Shown in pieces: positions 21,201 through 29,494 of a stretch of 64,000 nucleotides of DNA; within the stretch, counting starts at the first letter, position 1, and the number at the start of each line of letters is the position of its first letter. Under the pieces are notes generated by a model. The model made no database searches. It was given only the letters and a program-made list of their open reading frames with translations, and was not told the DNA's origin. The stretch spans positions 19,009,662 through 19,073,661 of the forward strand of contig OZ020252.1 of the NCBI GenBank assembly GCA_963971285.1, written 5' to 3'. A program made the position numbers and the translations under genes. Source of the stretch: Astropecten irregularis (lineage: Eukaryota > Echinodermata > Asteroidea > Paxillosida > Astropectinidae).

Positions 21201-24010
21201 CTAGGACTATAACAGTATACCATGCTAGTAGTATTAAACACGTTTGTATGGTTGTCTCAAGTACCGTTTGTTTGTCTTCTTTTGTTTTAATGTTTTTAGT
21301 TTCTTTTCGTCAAAAGTTTTGTGTCATTTTCTTTGGGTTGTTTTGTTTTGTTTCTGAGCACTGGTAACCGGTTAACTGATATGCTGTGCATGTGTATGCG
21401 TGTATAGGTGGTGCATATGAATTCACTGGTACCCTTGATTTTTTTGTTGCTATGGCGATTACTAATGTTTATTGGCGGTGGTAAGAATTCTTAAAATTCA
21501 TTCTTATTGGATGTTGTTGCGCGCACGCAGCTACGCAGACAGAAAAGCTGAAATCGTTAGTTGAATGATTCAAATTGTCTACTCTTATTATGGTAATGCT
21601 GCCCCTACTGTCAGAATATGTTTACATGGCCGGGCAACCACCGTCTTGTTCCCAGAGTCGCCTGAATGCCAAAGCACCTTAATATTGGTTTGTATCTTCA
21701 GTCTCCAGACTGGGATTGCATGGACACTCATACCAACCTACCATCCTTACTATCATGAAAACAGTCCTACATTCATAGAGGGGATGACATAATCATACAT
21801 ACTCCAAGAATTGATGATACAGAATTATCAGACTTGATACCTTTTGAGGAAATGGACAAATGGCATAGCATTTCAGTGTATAGACTGGTCTTTTACAGTA
21901 GACAATGGTCTCCGCACCTGCAGTACACGGCTGCCATATAATATCTATCTACATCCACACCCAACCCCACCCCCATCCCCCCCCCCCCTCGGTTCTTTGC
22001 CGTTGTGCCCCTTGAATTTTTTAGTACCGTTTTCCCAACAGATATACAGAAACTCACCTTATAAAGAAGGTTTAACAAAAATACTATTACTCTCATGAAC
22101 TTGGAAGGTCAAGCCCAACTCCTCATGTCATAGACCTGCTGTCCTGCTTAGCAAGAAAAATTATTTTGCAATTATGCTAAGCAGATATTTGCAGACAACC
22201 AGTCGCAGTCGGTGTACATTACATGGGACTTTGGCTGGTTACATATCTTTGTGCTAAGCAAGTCCTTTATGCACTGAACAAAGTTTGCTTGAATGGCAAC
22301 TCAATGAAATTATGTTCATAGACTTGTGTAAGTCTTCCAGGCTAGCCATAATGGCAATATTTTCTGTCCAATTGTCGTCGTTGGATCAAACTGTGTCATA
22401 AACTCCATGTTTGTTTTTTTCCCAAGAGAGATCACGTTTTAAAGGAATAATTTTCTTTATTTACATCATGTGCTCTGCATTTGTGTTGTTTGAATTCATT
22501 TGTTGTTTGTTTTTATTTATTTATGTTTATTTTGTTTGTTTTTGGGGGGAGAGTGAAACTGCCTTGAATGTGACTCTGTCTCTTTGTTTGTCTGAGAACT
22601 TTGGGCCAGGAGGTGAAATTGTAGAGCAAACCTGTTTGAATTGAAGCGTTTAAACAGGTATCTCTATTTTGTTTCTTCATATCGTACTTGGAGTCAGATT
22701 CACAGTTCCTAGTCATTAATTTTTGGATTGCTGTTTTATTTTTATTTCAAGAAGCTGTTGTTCATTTTTGTTTACTGTTTTGTTTTTGGTTTGGCCGTGT
22801 TTGCTAATTTTTGTCATGTTGCCCTGATGGAATCAAGCTATGATTGTAGGAATTCATTAACACTCACTCCATTGGTGAATTACCGGGACATTAACATCAC
22901 ACTTGTTGTTTCATATTCCCACCTCCTTTCCCCTCGTCCTTCTCTGCCTTTCATTGTCTTCTCATTCCATTCCCTTCTTTCCAATCATACCGGCATTTCC
23001 CATCCCCCTGTCCTGTGTCACAGGTTGTGTCATCCGGTACGCCATCCCAAACGCCAACTGCCTCTCCCAGCACCACCCTGTCTGTGTCCAACTCAACCTC
23101 GCTCCAGACCTCCCCGGAGAAGCGCAACAAGTCGGAGGATAACTACCACAGCAGCGTCACGTCGTTTGAGAGCCAGTTCTCCAATCAGGTGAGCAGCGCC
23201 CTGATGTCGGACCCCATGCAGTCTGCCCGGACTAGCTCCCACTCGCCCTCTCACTCGGACCGCTTCGCCCAGACTGACGAGGACAAAGAGCACACGCCCA
23301 CGCAGAAGGACTTCCTGGAGCACGAGGCCCGTTTCCGCAGTCTGGACGGTGGCAGCAGCCTCAAGTCTGACAAGAGGTCATTGCAGCTGAGTCTGAGCTC
23401 ACCGCCGGGTGAGCGACCTCACAGCCTTCCCCCCTCCAGCCCCGCCATGTCGGATCCCTTGGAACGTCGGCTGTCACTCTACGACAACATTGACGTGTAT
23501 TATAACGATACGTACGAAGTGGACATGGAGGAGTCTTTAGAACGATTGAATACCCCGACGGACCAACATGCTTTTGCTCTAGGTGAACACGAGACATTAC
23601 TGTACACACCTGTTGCTGGTAACTCCCCTGCTCATGCTGCCAGAACCGGCTCAACTTACCCGGCCACCAAGTCCCCTGCCCGGTCCGCTGACAGAGTCAC
23701 CTCCTCCTTACAAAAAGAGACCAAGGCCTCACAACCCTCCCCTTCCAAATATGCCACGTACGCTGGCCCCTCCTACGCACAGGCCCCGCCCCCTCCTCCA
23801 CCGAAGAGCTTAGCCATGGGCAACCTGCAACGATTTGATGGGGACGAATCTCCGTACCGGGTCCGACGAGCTAGCCCCGAGAAAGAGCCCTACGGTGGGG
23901 TGATGTACACCACGCAGGGGAAGGTGGAGGAGCCAGCAGTCAGACCCAAGAACCTCCACAGTCCCGTCAACGGAGTACCATATTTTCAGACGCAAACGAC
24001 GTACATTTGA
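3295..24010 (+). CDS. USP6NL: USP6NL/RN-tre-like TBC-domain Rab GTPase-activating protein (5' partial, 11 exons visible)
   Basis: Role (family knowledge): RN-tre accelerates GTP hydrolysis on endocytic Rabs (Rab5, Rab43) and acts in receptor trafficking. Exons: 3295-3380, 4188-4230, 13003-13083, 13765-13872, 14626-14784, 15357-15477, 15871-15965, 16603-16768, 17562-17678, 18444-18595, 23024-24010. All have GT-AG borders and the phases join to 704 residues plus stop. The TBC domain runs from exon 3 to exon 9. The arginine finger lies in IDLDVNRTF (Arg codon 14689-14691) and the glutamine finger in GYCQGMSQ (Gln codon 15372-15374), so it should be catalytically active. The last exon encodes a Ser/Pro-rich low-complexity tail with a run of six prolines, as expected for the SH3-binding tail of this family. 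Vertebrate proteins begin about 20 residues before the first visible exon; I found no matching exon in 1-3294, so it probably lies left of the window. Introns 2 (8.8 kb) and 10 (4.4 kb) are long and repeat-filled. Confidence 0.93.
3424..3800 (-). mobile_element. tRNA-promoter element with inverted ends, copy 1 (most complete)
   Basis: A tRNA-like head reads on the minus strand: GGCTGGATAGCTCAGTTGGT (box A region) and then AGTTCGAATCTC (box B region), lying between about 3555 and 3500. Outside it are opposing ends: CATCAAATATTAACCACAAG near 3424 and CTTGTGGTTATTTGATGA near 3705. A further outer module, GCCTTTGAGAAAGATCCTG, follows at about 3738 and ends near 3800. It is non-coding. The head is SINE-like, but the symmetric ends are not typical of a SINE. 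Confidence 0.7.
3835..4025 (-). mobile_element. tRNA-promoter element, copy 2 (degenerate)
   Basis: It begins ATCATCAAATAACCACAAGG and continues through a decayed tRNA head (ACCAACTTAGCTGCATGTAC, with an insertion relative to copy 1) and the GTTGGTGGTGTTTCTTATAG body. It lies directly behind copy 1. The right inverted end is not recognisable. Confidence 0.6.
6068..6205 (+). repeat. Dispersed repeat, inverted partner at 33485-33640
   Basis: The stretch CCTCATTATCAGTCACCGGT through GGACAATAGCCTGAATTCC matches the reverse complement of 33485-33640 with scattered differences. Key shared words are GCCATGTGTGC, TGAATAC and GACAATAGCCTGAATTCC. Non-coding; family unknown. Confidence 0.55.
8455..8582. 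mobile_element. Palindromic pair of foldback termini
   Basis: TGCTTGGAGTTAGGAGGGCC at about 8462 is opposed by GGCCCTCCTAACTCCAAGCA ending near 8532, with CCTGCTAGGATCGAAAC between. The right flank continues into the GAGCAGTTTGCAGCAGTTTA tail found in other copies. It looks like two ends of the foldback family brought together by loss of the interior. Confidence 0.6.
9320..9474. mobile_element. TACGATCGAT-family inverted-repeat element
   Basis: The left end is GGGTCAATTTTATGAAGCCC then TACGATCGATCATATC. The right end is GATGAGTCTGGTGAAATCGA then CCCCTGG. It shares ends and the GATAGCCCATCGTA interior with 61737-61890, 50405-50540 and part of 24395-24490. Non-coding MITE. Confidence 0.6.
9894..10119. 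mobile_element. GAAACAGAGGCTCAGG-family inverted-repeat element, copy 1
   Basis: The left end is TTTACGAAACAGAGGCTCAG and the right end CTGAGCCGCCGTTTCGTAAA, opposed inverted repeats. The interior shares GAGGTTTTTGGCTAGGGTTC with the copy at 17776-18018. Non-coding. Confidence 0.6.
10402..10440. repeat. TGTACA microsatellite
   Basis: About six uninterrupted ACATGT units, flanked by shorter TGTACA islands through about 10530. Confidence 0.8.
11107..11228. mobile_element. Hairpin MITE, copy 1 (122 bp)
   Basis: The 36-bp arm at 11107-11142 (starts ATGGGAGACTTTGGAGAACC) is the reverse complement of 11193-11228 with one mismatch. The spacer is rich in GTGCGC/GCACGTGC words. A second copy at 25395-25530 has perfect arms. 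Confidence 0.8.
13451..13719 (+). mobile_element. tRNA-derived SINE with AAT-rich tail
   Basis: The head reads GGTTGGTGTAGCCGTTCTTT (box A-like) and then ACTGGTTTCAAATCCGTCTC (box B-like) at normal tRNA spacing. A body containing TGGGGTTTTCCTCCCACC follows, then a 3' tail of AAATAATAA units at about 13688-13719. This is the classic tRNA-SINE layout. It is a single copy here, in USP6NL intron 3. Confidence 0.65.
14203..14407. mobile_element. GAAACCAGGCTTGAG-family inverted-repeat element
   Basis: The left end is GGGCCTTTACGAAACCAGGC and the right end GCCTCATTTCCTAAAGGCC. Inside are TTGAGACTAGGCTTGAG and CAAGCCTAGCCTCAAGCC. Related to 18084-18297. Intronic, non-coding. Confidence 0.55.
14626..14784 (+). 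CDS. USP6NL: USP6NL exon 5, TBC arginine-finger exon
   Basis: This exon encodes 53 residues with the IxxDxxR catalytic motif (IDLDVNRTF) followed by [11 protein letters not shown] and ending at MYNT. The acceptor follows TTGTACACAG and the donor is ACG|GTAAGG; both ends are phase 0. Its last ~24 nt and donor are repeated twice more immediately downstream (see the tandem repeat at 14761-15072). Confidence 0.92.
14761..15072 (+). repeat. Three tandem ~110-bp copies spanning an exon end and its donor
   Basis: Units start near 14764, 14874 and 14988. Each contains a version of GC(G/A)TACTCCATGTACAATACG, then the splice donor, GGGATGAAACGCCACAG and TTAGCAAATAAGC. Unit 1 is the true 3' end of USP6NL exon 5 with GTAAGG. 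Unit 2 reads CTAAGG at the donor place. Unit 3 is shortened in the exon part but keeps GGTAAGG. Confidence 0.8.
15067..15348 (-). mobile_element. tRNA-promoter element, copy 3
   Basis: The left end ATCAAATAACCACAAGG is followed by a degenerate minus-strand tRNA head (GGTGCTCTATCCAGCTATCC, GCCCTACGATGG). A decayed right end, TTTCCTTGTGGTTTGTTG then TATTTGAT, stops just before the acceptor of USP6NL exon 6. Confidence 0.55.
15357..15477 (+). CDS. USP6NL: USP6NL exon 6, TBC glutamine-finger exon
   Basis: This exon encodes [18 protein letters not shown] and continues to DTKHGMH. It carries the YxQ glutamine finger of TBC GAPs. The acceptor is TATTTGATATTTTCAG and the donor G|GTAAGG. The DNA just before the acceptor resembles the right end of a local inverted-repeat element. 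Confidence 0.92.
15527..15765. mobile_element. CCAATTTCATAGAGCTGCTT-family MITE, copy in intron 6
   Basis: It begins CCCCAATTTCATAGAGCTGC then TTAAGCACC, and ends near TTGTGCTTAGCAGCTCTC. It has the same interior words (CCAGCCAAAACTCC, CAATGGCAAAATACAAGTC) as 25582-25790 and 32889-33132. Confidence 0.65.
16030..16520 (-). mobile_element. tRNA-promoter element, copy 4 (degenerate)
   Basis: AACTGAGCTATCCAGCCC then GTTGACGGTGTCCCAAATTG mark a decayed minus-strand tRNA head and body. ATCCCAAGGATCAATT near 16498 resembles the interior after the head in copy 1. Borders are approximate. Confidence 0.4.
16972..17265 (+). repeat. Foldback end modules in USP6NL intron 8
   Basis: AGCCTTTGAGAAAGATCCTG then CTAGGATTGAAATGTCAGG lies at about 16979-17020. 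The tail module GATGAGCAGTTTGCAGCAG lies near 17237-17258. These are the outer modules of the foldback/tRNA element family. Confidence 0.5.
17353..17424 (+). pseudogene. tRNA-like sequence (tRNA pseudogene or SINE head)
   Basis: A cloverleaf can be drawn: 6-bp acceptor GCTCGG/CTGAGC with one wobble; D-stem GCCT/AGGC; anticodon stem TCTGC/GCAGG; and a perfect T-arm, GTGGG-TTCGAAT-CCCAC. The anticodon loop has eight nucleotides rather than seven and the acceptor is one pair short, which argues against a working tRNA. Box A and box B are well preserved. Confidence 0.55.
17776..18018. mobile_element. GAAACGGAGGCTCAGG-family inverted-repeat element, copy 2
   Basis: The left end is TTTATGAAACGGAGGCTCAG and the right end GAGCCTGAGCCTCAGTAAAC. 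The interior GAGGCTTTTGGCTGCGGTTC matches 9894-10119. It is followed immediately by the related degenerate copy at 18084-18297. Confidence 0.55.
18084..18297. mobile_element. GAAACCAGGCTTGAG-family element, degenerate copy
   Basis: It contains CTCGAGGCTGGGCTTAGG, CGAAGCTGGAGCC and AAGCCTAGCCTCAAGCCTGG, shared with 14203-14407. The ends have decayed. It lies in USP6NL intron 9. Confidence 0.45.
18596..23023. other. USP6NL intron 10 (4.4 kb)
   Basis: AT-rich, with no supported exon. It holds one tRNA-promoter element (20355-20550), a C-run near 21978 and a degenerate CTTAGCA element (22138-22265). If exon 10's donor were skipped, the frame would add eight residues and stop at a TAG near 18621. 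Confidence 0.5.
20355..20550 (-). mobile_element. tRNA-promoter element, copy 5
   Basis: The minus-strand tRNA head is well kept: box A at TAGCTCAGTTGGTAGAGC and box B at CAGTTTGAATCCC (about 20465 to 20400). It is followed by the TTCACTTTTCAATGACTTC body. An A-rich stretch replaces the right inverted end near 20550. Confidence 0.65.
23024..24010 (+). CDS. USP6NL: USP6NL terminal coding exon, Ser/Pro-rich tail
   Basis: The acceptor is CTGTGTCACAG after a pyrimidine-rich tract, phase 0. It encodes 328 residues and a TGA at 24008-24010. Composition is Ser/Pro/Thr-rich with an acidic patch containing [16 protein letters not shown] and a PPPPPPKS run. The exon is clearly more GC-rich than the flanking intron and UTR. 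I saw no clear PxxDY (Eps8-binding) motif, although vertebrate RN-tre binds Eps8 through such a site. Tail function is inferred from composition only. Confidence 0.88.
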   Translation, partial: VVSSGTPSQTPTASPSTTLSVSNSTSLQTSPEKRNKSEDNYHSSVTSFESQFSNQVSSALMSDPMQSARTSSHSPSHSDRFAQTDEDKEHTPTQKDFLEHEARFRSLDGGSSLKSDKRSLQLSLSSPPGERPHSLPPSSPAMSDPLERRLSLYDNIDVYYNDTYEVDMEESLERLNTPTDQHAFALGEHETLLYTPVAGNSPAHAARTGSTYPATKSPARSADRVTSSLQKETKASQPSPSKYATYAGPSYAQAPPPPPPKSLAMGNLQRFDGDESPYRVRRASPEKEPYGGVMYTTQGKVEEPAVRPKNLHSPVNGVPYFQTQTTYI

Positions 24011-24276
24011 AGTTGCACCTAGGGGGTAAGAATTTGATACAGATTCTTTTGTAAAATTTCCTGTAAATTAATGAAAGTGGTGATTGCCCTACTAAGAAAG
24101 TGTGTTTGAATTGTCTGTTACGAGCAGGAATTGTGCCACTTGTCAAAATTTGTTTTGATTTCATAGGTGTGTTCAGTCAATTTGGGAGGGAGGTATTGGA
24201 TGGTTATTCAATGATGCTGTTTCAATTTTACTTTTCTAATACTATGCTAGCGAATCGTAGCTATCAATTTAAAGAA

Positions 24277-24282
24277 AATAAA
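24277..24282 (+). promoter_or_regulatory. Candidate USP6NL polyadenylation signal
   Basis: AATAAA lies 267 nt after the USP6NL stop codon. Later AATAAA sites exist, so use of this one is only a possibility. Confidence 0.3.
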
Positions 24283-24394
24283 TGAATTACATAATAGAAG
24301 CAACTGCTAGTGCAATCATAATGTTGGACAAATACTTTGCAGTTTTGATGTATGGGCGGGGCGTGGCTTTAAATTCTAATCAGTGATGCATATT

Positions 24395-24490
24395 CATGAT
24401 GCATTGCTGCCCTACGTAGGATATGATCGGTTATCCTTCGTAAATCGAGTTACGATCGATCGTAGGGCTTCGCTTTTAGTTCCACAGACT
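24395..24490. mobile_element. TACGATCGAT-family fragment
   Basis: GCCCTACGTAGGATATGATC and then GAGTTACGATCGATCGTAGG are in the order of the family's left half, reversed relative to 61737. A KLF/Sp1-like GGGCGGGGCGTGG lies just before it at about 24354. Confidence 0.5.
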
Positions 24491-25394
24491 ACTGTCGGTA
24501 GGCCTATTTATTATTCTAGAATTCATTCACTTGGAAATATTGAATTGCTGCTGAGTTCATTCTTCATTGTTAGTTCTCTTCTTTATTTGGAGGGAAACGT
24601 CTATTTCTGAAACTTTTTCAATGTGTATATAGTGTTAAATATTTGTTGATGTTTATGTCTGTATGACGACAAAGCCAGGTTACTATGACAACAGTAAACA
24701 TTTAATCATGTGGCTTTATAAACCGATGTAATTTTTGCAATTATTTATTATGCAGCTTAGGTGTAGATTGGAAGGTGAGGATTTATTTTTCATGAAATTT
24801 TTTCATGGTGTTTTCCTTTTTTCTGTTTTTTTTTTTTTTTTTTTTTTTTTTTCATGACATTTCTTTTTAAAATCCTGGTATCTAGTTAATTGTAGTTTAT
24901 TATCTATGCATTAGTCTCTACAGGCTTTTCGTTGACTCTCACATTTGTTTTTTTACATCAATTGGCTTTATTTCATAATTCATCTATTTAATATTTTTTT
25001 AGGTCTTTGAAACATTTTTGTAGTGAATTTCGTATCCAATGATAGTGAAAAATGCGCAGCCATTTTAATCGTGTTTTCTTTTTTATATTTGTACAAAAAT
25101 AAATGATAAAATTCCCAGGAAATGATACAGAAAGATGAGATCGTAGAACTTTTAAGTTGAACCCTATTTTGATAATGATTTTACAGCCCATTCAGCGGAC
25201 TTAACTTTGTATGTATATGAATTTAAAGAAAAGTTAATATATATAATGTAGTGATCTTTGCGACTATTTACTAGTGTTCCAAAAAAAAAATTTACCCCCA
25301 AAAATCGCATGTTTTTTTTTTTTAAGTTGAGCATGCGATTGACGTTGCAGATGCATTTCATTTGCCAGGTACATGTACATGCACCACGTGTGTA

Positions 25395-25530
25395 ATGGGA
25401 GACTTTGGAGAACCGGTCTTCAAGTCAACAGCACATGCGCACATACCCATGCGTAAAACAATGCGCGCATGCTCACAATTGCATGCACGTGCGCTGTTGA
25501 CTTGAAGACCGGTTCTCCAAAGTCTCCCAT
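25395..25530. mobile_element. Hairpin MITE, copy 2 (136 bp, perfect arms)
   Basis: The 36-bp arms at 25395-25430 and 25495-25530 are exact reverse complements and match the arms of 11107-11228. The spacer again holds ATGCGCGCATGC-type and GCACGTGCGC words. It is flanked by TA on each side. Confidence 0.85.
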
Positions 25531-25581
25531 TACAGATGCACCAAACTGCATGGTTTCTTTTGTCTGGTACTTCACATACTA

Positions 25582-25790
25582 GAGACCAATTTCATACAGC
25601 TGCTTAAGCACCACAATTTGCTTAAGCACCGAAATCCTTGGTAATTTAAAATCAGTATGCCAGCCAAATCTCCATGTGAATGTTATGCTCAGCAAAGAAT
25701 GGCTGAATACAAGTCATAAGTAGTAAACATCACATGCAGATTTGGTTGGTATAAATCCTGTTTAATCAAGGAAGACTTGTGAAGTCTGGG
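25582..25790. mobile_element. CCAATTTCATA-family MITE, right end missing
   Basis: It starts CCAATTTCATACAGCTGCTT then AAGCACC and runs through the shared interior (CAGTATGCCAGCCAAATCTC, AATCAAGGAAGACTT). The right inverted end is not seen. Confidence 0.6.
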
Positions 25791-26175
25791 TACAATACCG
25801 CCCTTGTCTCACCACACTCATCTAAAGAAAATAGAAACAGGCATGGTTTCTAATCATCTGTGAAGTTTGTAAGAAAGAAATCATTCTTTCTCTCTTTTCA
25901 TGTTTTCCCCTTCTGTAGAAACTTTGTACCTTTTCTTGGTCTCACTCACATTTTGTGAGCGCAGTTTGCTGTACATAAAAAGAACATATTGGTTTTCTTT
26001 ATGTAGTGTTCTTGGGGATGGTAATTTATTTGAAAATATTAGTTTCTCCTCACGTACCAGAAAACACAACAGGAGTAATTTTGTCCACATAAATTATTTT
26101 TAGCGAGGTAAATAATGGTCTTCTTTTTTTTTTATTCAGAGGGAAAAAAACAAATTTGACAATAGGGAGGCCCCC

Positions 26176-26538
26176 TTAAAGGTACTGTCATATTTTGGTA
26201 GGAAACCCAAACAGAAATGTTTACAGATTTACCTATAACTTACAGGGTATAAAGAGGGACCTGATACAAACATACATGTACCATCAAAATGCTGTATTTA
26301 TCCAGAAATGAGTAAAACAAAAGACCGAAAGCAGTTTTGATGATCCAGGATCAAAACCTTACAATTAACTTACAATTTTGTGTAAAAATTTAAACTGTTT
26401 TTCGCTGTTTTCTACTGTTTCCAATGATAAATTGAGCTGAAAATTTCACAGGTTTGTTTTTATTCCGTGACAATTTAAATAATGAACAGTCCACAGCTGT
26501 TCTATCAACGATTACCCAAAGTATGATACTACCTTTAA
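26176..26538 (+). mobile_element. AAAGGTACTGTCATA-family element, copy A
   Basis: The left end is TTAAAGGTACTGTCATATTT and the right end AGTATGATACTACCTTTAAA, imperfect inverted repeats. A central palindrome, TTTTGATGATCCAGGATCAA, lies near 26335. It shares TTACCTATAACTTACAGGGT with copy B. Non-coding. Confidence 0.65.
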
Positions 26539-27258
26539 AAGAGTGGGAAAGTTCAGAGAGTAAAGTGCCAATATATTCATCAGGAGGTCTCGGGTTCAGT
26601 TCCTGGTTTTGTCAATATTTTCTTTGCCTATCTCCACTATATTTAATATGCTAATAATTTTTTTTTTTTATGCTTTGATATAAAATAAATTTAACTTGTA
26701 CATTTTCCGCCAGAGCCACTTTTGTGTATATGATGAAATAAGCTTACGGTTTTCTTTTTACATTTGCCAGTTTAGTGAGTATTTATATTTGAAAAATTTA
26801 ATAAGGTTAACTGACGAAAAAATTGGAATGTTTGTAAATTAAAAGATATGAACTTACACATTTCTGATATCTAGATAGAGATTTTTTGCAGAGGGGGCGT
26901 GGAATTTGACACGGGCTTGACCTGATGTATGTCTCGTAGGATGTTATTTTCAGTGTTGTGGGTTTGAGCCGTGAAGGAAATTTTCCCACGTGTCAACTAT
27001 CTGTTCAGAATAGAAATCCTAGTTTCTTTTTGGAATCACTGTTACAGTTTGATTTGAGGGTAAAATCCTCCCCTTTTGTATTGATAAAACATTTCTGGCC
27101 CCACCCTTTTCCAAAATCAAATTGTGACATGCTCAGTGGCTCAAAGAGGACATTGTCATTGAGAGCACAAGAAACTGTAACACCGGTGTAATGTGAGATG
27201 CTGAAATTTATTGGGAATTATTTGGTCAGTGATTGAAACATGTACCAGCCTATACCCT

Positions 27259-27503
27259 GGGGCCAATTTCATAGAGCTGCTTAGCACAAATAATTGCTTA
27301 GCACATAAAAAGCTTGCCCAATAAAACAAACCACCACTGAAAATTCAATTTGATATTCATGGTCAGCGAAAAACAACCAAAAAACAATTGCAAGTGATAC
27401 ACAACACATGGAAATTTGGTTGTTAATCCGGTTTTTTATTATTAAGACAGAAATGTCATGCTTAGCAAATTTCTGCGCTAAGCAGCTCTATGAAATTGGC
27501 CCC
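27259..27503. mobile_element. GGGGCCAATTTCATAG-family MITE, complete
   Basis: The ends GGGGCCAATTTCATAGAGCT and AGCTCTATGAAATTGGCCCC are exact inverted repeats, continuing with GCTTAGCA / CTAAGCA. It is 245 bp and non-coding. Confidence 0.8.
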
Positions 27504-27951
27504 TGGTAACCATGCATTATGTACTGTCACTATCACAAGATGCTGATCCGTTTTCTACAGTGTTAAGCACTTAATCCCAGTAATATTCTTAAACGTGTAT
27601 ACGTATATATTTATATATTTTTGTTATAAGCATGTATACTCAGTTAACATCCTAGTTTTTATGAAGTGTGTGAAAATTAGACCAGTTTGTTGTTGTTGTT
27701 GTTGTTGTTTTTTTTGGGGGGGGTTGTCAATTCTGGAAAGTTTGCCTACTCTAAAGTGAAGATTGTAACTTTGAACACTTATACTAAATGCAAAGAGAAT
27801 TTTATGTTTGTCGGAAGGGGGAGGGGCTTCAAACAGTGAAATACCATTTTTCTTTTATGAATTTGCCAGAATGTTTTCAAGACCGGTGTTAAAATGCGAA
27901 GCCCTTTTCTTAATCAAGAACAAAGAGCCCTAGTGAGCAGCTTTAAAGGTA

Positions 27952-28315
27952 CTATCATACTTTTTTGGTATACCAAAACAGAAATCTTCACAGATTTACC
28001 TGTAACTTACAGGGTATACAGATGGTGATGGTAGATACATATCGTTCAAGGTTTTCTGCCTGAAATGCTGTGTTTATTCAGAAAAGAGTAAAAACCAATG
28101 ACCAAAAACAAGTTTGATCTTTTTAAAAGATCAAACAGAACAGTGAAAAGATTTGTAAAATACCTTGGCCGTTTTTCACTGTTTTCTCAAAAAGTTGGCA
28201 ACGTATGGAACTGAACATTTAACAGATGACTGTTATTGTACCTTTCTTTATTTATTTCCTCATGAATCTGCATTTCTTTCACAAAAACCAATGTATGATA
28301 ATACACTACCTTTAA
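27952..28315 (+). mobile_element. AAAGGTACTATCATAC-family element, copy B
   Basis: The left end is CTTTAAAGGTACTATCATAC; the right end is ATGTATGATAATACACTACC then TTTAA. A central palindrome, TTTGATCTTTTTAAAAGATC, lies near 28111. Nearly the same length as copy A. Confidence 0.65.
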
Positions 28316-29430
28316 CTTCCCTGTTCATTGATTTATTGGTTTGTTCATCACAGTGGTATGGCATGTCTGCTGCCCCCTATTGTCCAAAACATGCATTATA
28401 ATGCTCCCTTTTTTTGTATCGATTGCAAATTTTTGTATTGCACTTCAGAAGTGCTTTGTAGAAGTGGTTATCTATATACATTGTGTATTACCAGCCCAGG
28501 TTTGTAATAGGCTGGTTGTGTCTTTATATTCAGGTCCAGAGATTTTCCATTTTGAGAGGAAACAAGATCATTTTTTCAGCTGTCGTGATTTCTGGTGTTT
28601 TGTGTTTCTTGCATATCTTTGAAATGAATCATGCCAGATCAGGAAAGGAAATTGCTCTCTGTGAAATCCTGAGTCCTTTATTCATAACCTATAATTCTAT
28701 TTAAACCAAATAAAAACTTGTACAGGCTGTTTTTTGTACCAAAACTCTTTGTGTAAAAACAAAAATGGAAACAACTCAGTAGAATGGTTGTCATAAGTTC
28801 ATTGTCATTTTAGCATACTTTATCATTACAGTAAAACTCATTCAAAATATTAAAATAAAACTGTACAATAATACTAATACTCTGTCCATTTGAGTGTTAT
28901 TTCATTCAAAGAAAGTTGTTCACTCTTTAAGTTTTTTGAATTTGTATTTGTTAGATGTTGCCTTTCTGTTGTGGGTGAGATTTTTTTACAACTTTTAGTA
29001 GCAGGCTTTAGTCAAAAACCTTTCGTGGCAAGTCATATGGACTTGAATATTCTACATTACGCAAGCTTGCACTTTCACTTAGTCAGTAAAGTAATGCAAG
29101 GACGCATGACAAATCTTTTGCTGCAATATTATAAAACCAAGAGGTTTTTAGCAGAAAATTGATTGTCTATTTCCAATTTATTAGTGACTTTGATTTAAGA
29201 ATTAATCCCCAAAACAGAGACCAAAAACAAGAACACTGGGGTGATAATGACTAACAACAAAACATAAATTGAAATTATTTTGGAGTCGGTCATTTTTCGA
29301 AAATTTGGTGCTGACTGATGGTAAAATTCACAGTTGGCTAATGCATAAATTCCCCTCCCATGATCATGATTGGGTAGACAGGTATAAACTTTGAACCAAT
29401 CAAATCTGAGTGTTTCCGTCATGTGACCAC

Positions 29431-29494
29431 CTTCTACACACGTGCTGTCTCCCAGATTCGGCGGCCATTTTGTCGTTGACGTATTTTCCTTTCG
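29431..29494 (+). promoter_or_regulatory. Promoter-like cluster ending in a strong splice donor
   Basis: A CACGTG E-box (near 29440), a YY1-type GGCCATTTTG (29463-29472) and a CRE-like TTGACGTA (29476-29483) precede TTTCG|GTAAGT, a near-consensus donor at 29495. On the minus strand the YY1 site overlaps an ATG in strong context (AAAATGGCC). This is a possible first exon of an unrecognised transcript in either direction. Confidence 0.35.

Larger units (their letters stand above)
24011..29430. other. USP6NL 3' UTR and intergenic DNA
   Basis: No coding gene is recognised. An AATAAA at 24277-24282 is the first candidate polyadenylation signal; others occur near 28710 and 28848, so the UTR could be long. 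The region holds a TACGATCGAT fragment (24395-24490), a poly-T run (about 24827-24852), a perfect hairpin MITE, CCAATTTCATAG-family MITEs and two AAAGGTACTGTCATA-family elements. Confidence 0.5.
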
